From: Roseiarcus sp963822215
GTDB taxonomy: Bacteria; Pseudomonadota; Alphaproteobacteria; Rhizobiales; Beijerinckiaceae
Assembly: GCA_963822215.1 (NCBI GenBank)
Contig: CAWGGX010000003.1
Coordinates: 310,001-374,000 of the forward strand
Direction of reading: 5' to 3'
Length of the DNA stretch: 64,000 nt
This document shows positions 34,060 through 42,161 of this stretch, in pieces. Within the stretch, counting starts at the first letter, position 1; each line of letters starts with the position of its first letter. Both the position numbers and the translations under genes were made by a program. The notes beneath the pieces were generated by a model. That model saw nothing but the letters and a program-made list of their open reading frames with translations. It ran no database searches and was not told the DNA's origin.

Positions 34060-35160
34060 TCAGCTCAGCACGTCGGCGTAGACGCGGTCGGCGTATTTTG
34101 CCGTGTCGAGGCTCGGCTTGAAGACGGAGACGAGCTTCAGCTCCTCGGCGTAGGCCGCGATTTCCTTCTTCAGGTCCTCGCCCATCGGGTGATGATGGTG
34201 GGTGTGATATTTGGCCAGCGCGGTCAGGTCCGCCGATGAGACGGAGCCCGGCGCGAACGGCGCGTAGGTCGCCGCCGCGTCGGCGGGGTTTTGGGCGGCG
34301 TACTCCGCCGCATCGAGCAGGGCGAGCGCAATCGAAGCCGCCGTCCGCTTGTCGTCGCGCACCAGGCTGCCGCGCACGCCGATGATGCAGCAGACGCGGT
34401 TCGCGTATTCGCCAGTCAGGTTGGACGAAATCTCTTTGAGCTTGCCGTCTTTGAGCCAGAGGTAGGTGTTGGGGTCGCCATCGGCGACGGCGTGCGCCTC
34501 GCCCTTGTCGACCGCGGCGCGCAGCAGCGGCGCCGGGAACTGCTTGAATTCGACGTCGGTCGTCGGGTCGAGGCCGGCCTTGCGGATCACGATGGCGAAG
34601 AAATTCTTGGCCGGCGAGTTCATGTCGCTGACCCCGATGATCTTGCCCTTGAGATCCACGACCGTGTTGACGCCCGAGTTGGTCGGCGCCAGCAGGCGCA
34701 TGCAGCCGCCATGCAGGCTGGCGACGATCTTGACATCAAAGCCCTGCTCCATCGGCTTCAGCCAGCGCAACGCCATGCCGACCGCAGCGTCCGCCTTGCC
34801 GGTGGCGAGCGTCTCGAGAAGCTGATCCGTCGAGCCGGCGTAGTTGACGAGGTCGACGTCGAGCCCGTGCTTGGCGAAGAAGCCCATGTCCTTGGCGACG
34901 GTGATTGCGAGCAGGCAGGGCGCGCCGGCGTTCCAGGCGAAGGTCACCTTCTTCAACTCTCCCGCCGGAACTGCCTCGCCCGTCCCGGCTGCGCGGCAGA
35001 TCGGATAGGCGCTCGGGTCGAAGGGCGGGGGGGCGACGCGCGTCAAAGCGAGGCCTTTGCCGGCGACGAGCCCGACGGGCCCCGCGATTCCGAGGGCCGC
35101 CGCGCGCACGAGAAAGCGGCGGCGCGTGGCGGTCTTGGCGTCATGAAGCTCCGTGGCCAC
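34060..35160 (-). CDS. nitrate/sulfonate/taurine-type ABC substrate-binding protein
   Basis: This 366-residue NMT1/SsuA-like protein has a twin-arginine signal (TRRRFLVRAAALGIAGPVGL, residues 11-30). The mature part has VTFAWNAGAPCLLAITVAKDMGFFAKHGLDV and DLVNYAGSTDQLLETLATGKADAAVG. A histidine cluster (TLAKYHTHHHHPMG type) lies near residue 320 and is unusual; it may bind metal. It belongs with the permease and ATPase that follow. Confidence 0.9.
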   Translation of the reverse strand: MATELHDAKTATRRRFLVRAAALGIAGPVGLVAGKGLALTRVAPPPFDPSAYPICRAAGTGEAVPAGELKKVTFAWNAGAPCLLAITVAKDMGFFAKHGLDVDLVNYAGSTDQLLETLATGKADAAVGMALRWLKPMEQGFDVKIVASLHGGCMRLLAPTNSGVNTVVDLKGKIIGVSDMNSPAKNFFAIVIRKAGLDPTTDVEFKQFPAPLLRAAVDKGEAHAVADGDPNTYLWLKDGKLKEISSNLTGEYANRVCCIIGVRGSLVRDDKRTAASIALALLDAAEYAAQNPADAAATYAPFAPGSVSSADLTALAKYHTHHHHPMGEDLKKEIAAYAEELKLVSVFKPSLDTAKYADRVYADVLS

Positions 35161-35181
35161 GATGGACTCCGTTGGCGAGGG

Positions 35182-36348
35182 TCAGAGGCTTGTGGGAACG
35201 TCGGCGAGCGCGAGACGCCCGCCGCTCAGGAAAATCGAGTCGTTCTGCGGGGAGTGGACGCGGGCGCACAGCACGTCGCGGTAGTGCCGCTCGAGCGGGT
35301 TGGCTTGCGCAAGACCCGGATTGCCGCTGAGCTCCATCGCCTTCGAGACCGCGTCGAGCGCATTCTTCGTCACGTTGTGCTTGACGTACAGGCTCTCCTG
35401 CGGATGCGGAGTCTCGCCCCGGTCGACCCGCTCGGCGATCGAGGCTATGAGGATGCGGCTCGCGTAAAGCGCGGAGTCGATTTCGCCGACCGCCTGCTGC
35501 ATGCGCGGCAGGGTGGCGAGCGGAGCCCCGAGATTGGAGGGCGCGCGCTCGCGCAGGAACTTGACGAACCAGTCGCGCGCCGCGCGCGCCGCGCCGTCAT
35601 AGACCGTGCTGAACAGCACGGCGACCCAGGCGGTCTGCGCCGCATCCGGCGGCGCCAGCTCTTCAAGCGTCTTGAGGTCGGCCGCGTGGTCGAAAGGGAT
35701 CTCGACGTTGTCGAGCACGACGTCGTGGCTGCCGCTCGCCCGCATGCCGAGCTGGCGCCACGTCTCCTCGATGCGCAGGCCCGGCGCGCCCGCCGGTACG
35801 ACGAACGGGCCGACGCGCGGCTCGGCCTCGTCGGTCCGGGCCCAGATCGCGTTCCAGGCGAGGATCGGCGAGCCGGTTGAATAGATCTTGCGTCCGCTGA
35901 GCGCCCAGCCGTTCGCGGTCCTCCGCGCGATTGTTGCGGGCAATCCGCCGCGGATGGGCGTCCCGAGCTCGGGCTCGACCCGCAGGGAGTTGATGAACGC
36001 GCCCTCCTCGGCGGCCGAGCGGAAGATGCGCTCCTTTAGCGCGGGCGAGAAACCGGGATTGGCGCGCAGCGCGCCGTGATAGAGATACTGCTGGGCGAGC
36101 ACGAGGCCGGTCGAGGCCTCGCCACGCGCGATCGCGTTGACGACGCGGTTGGCGCGCGAAAGTCCTGCGCCCCTCCCGCCATACTCGCGCGGAACGATGA
36201 GCGCGGCGAGTTGCGTCTCGCGCAGGCGCTCGATGTTGGCGAACGGGAAGGCGGCGGTCCGATCGTACTCGCCTGCGGTCTCGGCGAACTCGCGGGCGAG
36301 CGCCGAGGCGGTCACGTCGATATCGTCAGCGCCCTTGTCGAAGATCAT
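35182..36348 (-). CDS. acyl-CoA dehydrogenase-fold flavoprotein, SfnB/DszC-like sulfur acquisition oxidoreductase
   Basis: This 388-residue protein has the acyl-CoA dehydrogenase-type layout: an N-terminal helical domain (REYGGRGAGLSRANRVVNAIARGEASTGLVLAQ), a beta domain (WALSGRKIYSTGSPIL, MRASGSHDVVLDNVEIP), and a C-terminal helical bundle (YVKHNVTKNALDAVSKAMELSG). The closest functional groups are SfnB and DszC, FMNH2-dependent enzymes used for organosulfur compounds. It lies between two binding-protein genes in the sulfonate operon and overlaps the previous gene by four bases. Confidence 0.88.
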   Translation of the reverse strand: MIFDKGADDIDVTASALAREFAETAGEYDRTAAFPFANIERLRETQLAALIVPREYGGRGAGLSRANRVVNAIARGEASTGLVLAQQYLYHGALRANPGFSPALKERIFRSAAEEGAFINSLRVEPELGTPIRGGLPATIARRTANGWALSGRKIYSTGSPILAWNAIWARTDEAEPRVGPFVVPAGAPGLRIEETWRQLGMRASGSHDVVLDNVEIPFDHAADLKTLEELAPPDAAQTAWVAVLFSTVYDGAARAARDWFVKFLRERAPSNLGAPLATLPRMQQAVGEIDSALYASRILIASIAERVDRGETPHPQESLYVKHNVTKNALDAVSKAMELSGNPGLAQANPLERHYRDVLCARVHSPQNDSIFLSGGRLALADVPTSL

Positions 36349-37436
36349 GGCGAAAGCTCCGCGGCAATGGCGGGCGTGAAGACCACGCTGACGATGGTCG
36401 AGGCGTCGAGCGACTTTCCAATCAGACCGGAGCGATAATAGAGGTCGATGGTCTTCTGCTCGTCGGCGATGACGCCCGCGTCGATCGGCGTCGGTTGAAT
36501 CCTGGCGCGCGCATAGACCTTCTGGCCCACCTCATTCGGCAGGCCGACGATTGTGCTCCAGGTCTTGGCGTAGTCGTCGAGATGGCCGAGGCCCCAGCGC
36601 CGCGCCTTGGCGAGGCGGCCGACGAAGTCCTGCAGCGCGGCGTGTTTGTCGAGATCGGCGAGCGCGTCGTCGCGGGCGAAGAAGAAGCTGAGGCCCGCCG
36701 TGAGCCCGACGCCGTCGGCGACCGTCCGGGCATGCTGCGCGACCTCGAGCTGCGCGACATAAGGATCCCAGGTCGACCACGCGTCGACCGAGCCGGTGGC
36801 GAGCGCGACCGCCGCGTCCGACGGCGGCAGGAAGACGAGCTGGACGTCCGACGGTTTCAGGCCGTTGGCCTCGAGCAGCGCCAGGATCAACTGGTGCCCG
36901 ATCGATCCGCGGCCGGTGGCGATCTTCTTGCCGACCAGAGCCTTGAAGGAATGGGCTGGCGAGTCGCCGCGCACGACGACCGCGAGCCCCTGCTGGCCCG
37001 AGCGCATTGCCTCGATGGCCTTGACCGGCGTCCCGGCGGCGGCGGCGAAGGTGAAGGGCGCGTCGCCGACCGTTCCGGCGTCGATCGCGTCGGCTTTCGC
37101 CGCTTCAAGAAGGGGCGCCGCGGCGGGAAACTCGAACCATTGGATCTTGTACGGCAGGGCGTCGAGCGCCCCGGCCGCCTCGAGCACCGCCCGCGCGTTG
37201 CCCTTCAGGTCGCCGACGCGGATCACGGTTTCGGCCTGCGCGGTTGGTGCGGCGAACGCGGTTGCGAGCGCCAGCAAGGTGATTACGCGCGCCCGTAATC
37301 TCCCTCTCCCCGCGAGCGGGGAGAGGGCAGGGGTGAGGGGCTTTGGCGATTGGCCGCTGCGGGTTATCGCCCCGCCCCTCATCCTAACCTTCTCCCCGCG
37401 AGCGGGGAGAAGGGACGATCCGCGCACCCCCCTCAC
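36345..37436 (-). CDS. aliphatic sulfonate-type ABC substrate-binding protein with repeat-encoded N-terminal extension
   Basis: From about residue 50 this is an SsuA-like protein: signal-like ITLLALATAFAAPTAQA, then VIRVGDLKGNARAVLEAAGAL, DAGTVGDAPFTFAAAAGTPV, LATGSVDAWSTWDPYVA. The frame reaches back to an ATG at 37434-37436 that overlaps the preceding monooxygenase stop. The first ~48 residues (LLPARGEKVRMRGG, PLTPALSPLAGRG) are the translation of a dispersed palindromic repeat. No ATG or GTG lies between the repeat and the signal peptide, so either the extension is really made or a TTG start is used at the signal. Confidence 0.85.
   Translation of the reverse strand: MRGVRGSSLLPARGEKVRMRGGAITRSGQSPKPLTPALSPLAGRGRLRARVITLLALATAFAAPTAQAETVIRVGDLKGNARAVLEAAGALDALPYKIQWFEFPAAAPLLEAAKADAIDAGTVGDAPFTFAAAAGTPVKAIEAMRSGQQGLAVVVRGDSPAHSFKALVGKKIATGRGSIGHQLILALLEANGLKPSDVQLVFLPPSDAAVALATGSVDAWSTWDPYVAQLEVAQHARTVADGVGLTAGLSFFFARDDALADLDKHAALQDFVGRLAKARRWGLGHLDDYAKTWSTIVGLPNEVGQKVYARARIQPTPIDAGVIADEQKTIDLYYRSGLIGKSLDASTIVSVVFTPAIAAELSP
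37295..37420. repeat. dispersed palindromic repeat inserted at a gene start
   Basis: The sequence has two hairpin modules, CTCCCCGCGAGCGGGGAG and a near-identical second one, with CCTCATCCTAACC between them. Related copies lie at 55795-56075. It covers the 5' end of the sulfonate-binding protein frame and stays open in that frame. Confidence 0.8.
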
Positions 37437-38530
37437 TCCGCCGCGGCCGCCTGCGCCCGCTCGCGCTCGGCGACCAGCGCCCGCACGCGCGGCAGGAGAT
37501 CGCGCCCGTAGGTCAGGACGTCTGGGAGGGGGTCGAAACCGCGGATCAGGAAGGTGCGGATGCCGAGATCATAGTAGTCGAGCAATGCGTCGGCGACCTG
37601 ATCGGGCGTGCCGACGAGCGAGGTGGAATTACCCTTGGCCCCGGTCAGCTGCGCCATCGCGGTCCATAGGCGCTTGTCGAGCCGCGGCCCTTTCGCCGCA
37701 GCGGCGAGCAGGCGGCGGGAACCCTCGTTGGCGGGCTCGTCGGCGCCGCGGCGGTAGCCCGTGCGGTCGAGCAAGGCCTTGGCCCGGTCGAGATAGGCGT
37801 CCGCCTTGGCCCAGGCGGCCTCCTCCGTGTCGGCCAGGATCGGGCGGAATGACAGGCTGAACTCGGGCCTGCGGCCGTGCTTGGCGGCGGCGGCGCTGAC
37901 CCGCCCGGTTAGGTCGCGCACCTGCTCGTAGGTCTCGCCCCAAAGGGCGAAGATGTCGGCGTGGCGTCCAGCGACCTCGATCGCCGCGTCCGAGGCGCCG
38001 GCGACGTAAACGTCGATGTTGCGCTCCTGATAGGGCTTGACCTGCGAGACCGCGTTTTCGACCTGGTAGTAATTGCCTGTGTAGGTGAAGGGCTCGCGGC
38101 TGGTCCATTCCAGGCGCACGATGTCGAGAAACTCGTTGGTGCGGGCGTAGCGCTCATCTTTGTCCGCCACCTGATTGCCGTCCCGGACGAGCTCCCGTTG
38201 TTCGCCGCCCGTGATGACGTTGAATGAGACGCGGCCCTTGGAAAGCTGATCGAGCGTGGCGAACTGGCGGGCGAGCACCGTCGGGGCGGTAAATCCGGGG
38301 CGATAAGCGATGAAGATCCCGAGGCGCTCGGTGACGTTTGCGGCATGGTGTCCGATCACCAGCGGGTCCGGCGCATCGGCGTGGAAGGCAAGCAGGGCCC
38401 GATCGAAGCCGCCATATTCGTGCGCCTTGGCGACCGTCCCGATGTAGCCGGGATCGACGATCGGGCCGGTGCGCGGAATGATCTCCGAAGAATTGTGATT
38501 GCCGATGAAACCGATGAATTCGACGGGCAT
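37433..38530 (-). CDS. FMNH2-dependent alkanesulfonate monooxygenase-like protein (LLM class)
   Basis: This 365-residue luciferase-like TIM-barrel enzyme starts MPVEFIGFIGNHNSSEI, with EYGGFDRALLAFHADAPDPL, RLGIFIAYRPGF, LSKGRVSFNVITGG and FALWGETYEQV, as in SsuD and related sulfonate or sulfone monooxygenases. It would release sulfite from an organosulfonate using reduced flavin. No flavin reductase is encoded in this operon; one is available at 57484 or 9461. It follows the OsmC-like gene by 45 bases. Confidence 0.9.
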   Translation of the reverse strand: MPVEFIGFIGNHNSSEIIPRTGPIVDPGYIGTVAKAHEYGGFDRALLAFHADAPDPLVIGHHAANVTERLGIFIAYRPGFTAPTVLARQFATLDQLSKGRVSFNVITGGEQRELVRDGNQVADKDERYARTNEFLDIVRLEWTSREPFTYTGNYYQVENAVSQVKPYQERNIDVYVAGASDAAIEVAGRHADIFALWGETYEQVRDLTGRVSAAAAKHGRRPEFSLSFRPILADTEEAAWAKADAYLDRAKALLDRTGYRRGADEPANEGSRRLLAAAAKGPRLDKRLWTAMAQLTGAKGNSTSLVGTPDQVADALLDYYDLGIRTFLIRGFDPLPDVLTYGRDLLPRVRALVAERERAQAAAAE

Positions 38531-38575
38531 CTTAGCCTCTCTGGCTGGGGATGGCGGGGAATGGATGCGCCGACG

Positions 38576-39121
38576 TCACTCGGCCGCGGCGAGCCGCGAC
38601 GAGCGATGCTCGATGCGGGTCGCGATCATCTGCGGGTTCTTGAGGAGATTGAGGATCGGGCAGGCCGTCTCGACGTTGTCCCTCAGGCGTTGGACGTCGG
38701 CTGCCGGGGCAGGGCTGTCGATTCTGACGACGGTGGAAATGTTCTGGGGGTACACCGGCGTCGTCTCATGCCCGGGGCTGCCCGCCCGCGGGTCGATGAG
38801 CGCTTCGACCTCGACGTCGATCGATTCGATCGGCACGCCGAGCGCCGCCGCCTGGACCAGGTAGGAATGGGTGAGGCAGGAGCCGAGCGCGCCAAGCACC
38901 AGTTCCGGCGAGCTTGGGCCGAGATCGTAGCCGGCGAAATCCGGCGGCGAATCGGTGATGACCTGAAAATCGCGGATACGGATGCGCCGCACCCCGCTCC
39001 GTCCTTCGGCCGCGGCCCGTGCTTTGAGCGGCGTCGGTCCGAGGGAGCCGTCGGCGATGCGCCGGCGCCGGTCGAGAAGGGCTTCACGCTTCTCAGCGAG
39101 GTAGTCGATCAGCGTGCTCAC
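38576..39121 (-). CDS. OsmC family protein
   Basis: The protein has 181 residues with the OsmC core: SPELVLGALGSCLTHSYLVQAAALGV, with the conserved cysteine in GSCLTH, and a second cysteine in VETACPILNLL near residue 158. These two cysteines form the peroxidatic pair in OsmC/Ohr proteins. It is the first gene after the operator-like site at 39147 and so may be produced most strongly in the operon. It could protect against reactive sulfur or peroxides made during desulfonation. Confidence 0.9.
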   Translation of the reverse strand: MSTLIDYLAEKREALLDRRRRIADGSLGPTPLKARAAAEGRSGVRRIRIRDFQVITDSPPDFAGYDLGPSSPELVLGALGSCLTHSYLVQAAALGVPIESIDVEVEALIDPRAGSPGHETTPVYPQNISTVVRIDSPAPAADVQRLRDNVETACPILNLLKNPQMIATRIEHRSSRLAAAE

Positions 39122-39146
39122 GTCGGGGCCTCGTTATATAAATACA

Positions 39147-39165
39147 GTCTATCGACTTTGTAGAC
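39147..39165. promoter_or_regulatory. operator-like inverted repeat, site 3 (upstream of sulfonate mega-operon)
   Basis: GTCTA, TCGACTTTG, TAGAC is the perfect form of the repeat, followed by ATAAT. It lies 25 bases before the OsmC-like start, in an AT-rich patch (TCGTTATATAAATACA). Confidence 0.7.
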
Positions 39166-39448
39166 ATAATAGCCTGGCAACGCAAGGGCTCGTGATCAAT
39201 TGTCCGTGCGGCGGGTGGCGGCGTGTCAGGCCTTTGTGAGCGGCGCTTCAGCGTTCCTTATATGAGGCGAGGATTGTCAAGCGGTTTTGCTGGTTGAGGC
39301 CATTCGAGAAGGCGGGGGTTGGATTTCGTCATTGTTTGCTTGGCGGAGCGGGGCGCGAAAGGACTGTCAAGTCAAGGATGCGCGAAGGGTGCGATTCGAA
39401 CCGATGCAGGGTAGGTTCGGTTTGGACTGATTTGGCGGGAGGATTGGG

Positions 39449-40530
39449 ATGGCGGGCTTGCAGTTGAGCGACGAGGCGCTTGTTGCGGCGTTGCGGGTGC
39501 ATCCAAAGCTTCGCCAGCGGGTGTCGTCGATTGTGCTGGCGGTCGAAGGGGGCGAGGGCGAATTGAAGGAAGCCGATGCGGCGGAAGAGCGGATGGTTGA
39601 GGAGACGCGTCTTCTGGGACGGGAGGCGCTGAAGAGTTGGGCCGAACGGCGGGTGGAGGCGACGGAGCGGGAGATTCGCCAACGCCCGCAGATGCATCGC
39701 CAAGGTGAAAAAAACTCCGCTGGCATACGAAATTCGGCGAAATAGAGGTTTGGGAGCCGCAATATCGGTTCGGGACGCGGCGGGTGCGTCCATTCGTGCT
39801 CGGGGCGAAGGTGAACCCGCTCGGGTGTTCGCGGCCGCTGCAACGCGCCATCCCCGGGTCGAAGAGCCCGGGGACCGGACTTCGTGGCCGATCAGCCCTT
39901 CGCGCAGGCGCGCGCCAAGTTGCAGGAGCACCACGACTTCGCGATCGGCGAGAGCACGATCCAGCGGATCACGTTCGCCCACGCTGAGGCGATGCATGAA
40001 AGCCATCGCCGGGATCTGGAATTTCCGGAAACGCCGGGCCTCAGCAAGCCGATCGTCGTCGAGACGGACGGCGGCATGGTTCCGATCGTCGAGCCGAACA
40101 GCGAGGGGAAGGACAAGCGCAAGGGCAAGACGCTGTGGTGGCGGGAGGCGAAGCTGTCGCTGGCGCACGCGCAAGGGAACTGCACGCCGGTTTATGCGGG
40201 CTCGATCGAGGGCGGGGTCGAAGAGGCCGGGCGCCAGCTGCTTTGCCTCACGCGGTTCGCGCCGGCTTCGGGGCGAACTCCCGGGTCCACGCGTGGCTCC
40301 TCGACGCACGAGCGTCCGGCGTCTACGCGATGCAGCGTTTTGCGAGGACGATACGCCAGGACCTCGATGCTGTTCGGAACGCTGTGTTGGAACCTTGGAG
40401 CAACGGGCAGACCGAAGGACAGATCAACAAATTGAAGACCCTCAAGCGAGCGATGTATGGCCGCGCCGGGGTCGACTTGCTTCGCGCTCGGATGTTGCCA
40501 TTGCAGGAACCCAGCTTGCACCAAGAGTGA
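39449..40530 (+). mobile_element. chimeric insertion-sequence remnant: ISKra4-type 5' part joined to ISL3-type 3' part
   Basis: From ATG 39449 the frame reads MAGLQLSDEALVAALRVHP and continues as an ISKra4-like transposase, with a -1 shift at an A AAA AAC heptamer (39709-39715) into LRWHTKFGEIEVWEPQYRFG. A further ~25-base GC hairpin insertion near 39855-39880 breaks the frame again before ADQPFAQARAKLQEHHDF and PIVVETDGGMVPIVE. Near 40283 the sequence changes to an ISL3-type C-terminus (GVYAMQRFARTIRQDL, EPWSNGQTEGQINKLKTLKR). No intact transposase remains. The flanks 39166-39448 and 40531-40648 hold no gene; 39231-39254 shares 24 identical bases with 55828-55851. Confidence 0.75.
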
Positions 40531-40648
40531 GTCAGACCCTCGAGAACAGCTTGTTGACCGCGGCGCCACTGATAGGCTCCCCTCACCAGGCTGAAGACCC
40601 TCGTGGGGCGACATATCGGGCAAGCGACGCGCGCGCAAACTCTCGACT

Positions 40649-42088
40649 TTAAGGCAACGTATAAGCCGTTTTCACCGTTGTATAGAACTCCGCGGCGTAT
40701 CGGCCTTGCTCGCGAGACCCGAGGCTGGAGCTTTTGCGGCCGCCGAACGGCGCGTGGTAGTCGATACCCGCCGTCGGCAGGTTGACCATGACCATGCCCG
40801 CCTCCGCGTTGCGTTTGAAATGCGTGGCGTGCTTGAGGCTCGTTGTGCATATGCCCGCGCAAAGGCCGAAGGCGGTGTCGTTGGCGATACCTAGCGCGTG
40901 GTCGTAGTCGCGCGCCGCAATCATCGCCGAGATCGGGCCAAAAATTTCCTCCCTCGAGATTCGCATCGCATTGTCGGCGTCGAGAAACAGAGCCGGCGAC
41001 AGATAGAAACCTGGCGTTGCGCGCTTGAGGCATTCCCCCCCGAGCGCCAGTCTTGCTCCTTCTGCTCGACCGATCGCGATGTAAGAGAGATCCTGCTCAA
41101 GCTGCGTCGCATCGACCGCCGGTCCGACGTGCGTCCCCGGCTTCAGTGCGTCGTCAACAACGAGCGCGCGCATGCGCTCGATCAGTGCGTCGGCGAACCG
41201 CTTGTAGATCGACTCCTCGACAATGATGCGCGACGAGGCTGTGCAGCGCTGTCCGGTGGCGAAATAGGCGCCGTTGACGGCGCATTCGACCGCGTTGGGA
41301 AGATCGGCGTCCGCCAGGACGACCAGCGGGTTCTTGCCGCCCATTTCGAGTTGGAACTTTCGCATCGCGCCCGCACATGCCGCCGCAACGCGCCGGCCCG
41401 TCGCAACCGAACCGGTGAACGTAATGGCGTCGACTTGCTTATGGTCGAGAATGGCCTGGCCGACGACCGAGCCCCGTCCCATGACGAGGTTGAACACGCC
41501 CTTTGGGACGCCGGCGTGGATGAGGATCTCGGCGAGCGCGTGGGCCGAGCCCGGTACAAGGTCGGCAGGCTTGAACACCACCGCGTTGCCGTAAGCCAGG
41601 GCCGGGGCGATTTTCCAGGCGGGAATTGCGATGGGAAAATTCCACGGCGCAATGACCCCGATGACGCCGACAGGTTCGCGCGTCGCCTCAATCTCAACAC
41701 TGGGGCGGACCGAGGCGAACCTCTCCCCCGGAATTCGCAAAACCTCGCCGGCGAAGAAATCAAAGATCTGTCCGGCTCGGCCGACCTCGTACGTCGCTTC
41801 GAGTAAAGTCTTGCCCTCTTCCCGGGCAAGAAGGCGCGCCAATTCCTCCGGCCGCGCCAGGATCTCCGCCGACGCTCTCTGGAGGACGTCGTGTCGCTCC
41901 TGTGGGGTCGTACGCGCCCAAGCGGGGAAGGCGGCATGTGCGGCTTCGACGGCAGCGCCCACCTGGACGTCGTCGGCTTGAGCGTACTCGCCCACGACGT
42001 CGCTCGTGTCCGACGGACTGATGTTGCGCGAGACGCCCACGCCTTCGACCCACTCGCCTGCGACGTAGTTTCTATGCAACGCGCCCAT
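40649..42088 (-). CDS. aldehyde dehydrogenase (ketoglutarate-semialdehyde dehydrogenase-like)
   Basis: This 479-residue NAD(P)-dependent aldehyde dehydrogenase has GVIAPWNFPIAIPAWK, FTGSVATGRRV, the general-base motif LEMGGKNPLVV, the catalytic cysteine in GQRCTASSR, and the C-terminal LPTAGIDYHAPFGGRKSSS typical of 2,5-dioxopentanoate dehydrogenases. A longer frame to 42178 would overlap metA, so the ATG at 42088 (MGALHRNYVAGEW) is chosen. It is 73 bases downstream of metA and may be co-transcribed. No link to sulfur metabolism is evident. Confidence 0.9.
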   Translation of the reverse strand: MGALHRNYVAGEWVEGVGVSRNISPSDTSDVVGEYAQADDVQVGAAVEAAHAAFPAWARTTPQERHDVLQRASAEILARPEELARLLAREEGKTLLEATYEVGRAGQIFDFFAGEVLRIPGERFASVRPSVEIEATREPVGVIGVIAPWNFPIAIPAWKIAPALAYGNAVVFKPADLVPGSAHALAEILIHAGVPKGVFNLVMGRGSVVGQAILDHKQVDAITFTGSVATGRRVAAACAGAMRKFQLEMGGKNPLVVLADADLPNAVECAVNGAYFATGQRCTASSRIIVEESIYKRFADALIERMRALVVDDALKPGTHVGPAVDATQLEQDLSYIAIGRAEGARLALGGECLKRATPGFYLSPALFLDADNAMRISREEIFGPISAMIAARDYDHALGIANDTAFGLCAGICTTSLKHATHFKRNAEAGMVMVNLPTAGIDYHAPFGGRKSSSLGSREQGRYAAEFYTTVKTAYTLP

Positions 42089-42161
42089 TCGCCTCACCAA
42101 TGCCCGATGTCCGACGATTGCTTCTAATCTCGGTGCACCCCCCTTAGCTGCGTTCGCCGCC

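Noticed and set aside
39329..40309. 326-codon minus-strand frame across the IS remnant
   Set aside because: Antisense to recognisable transposase sequence, with no domain of its own.
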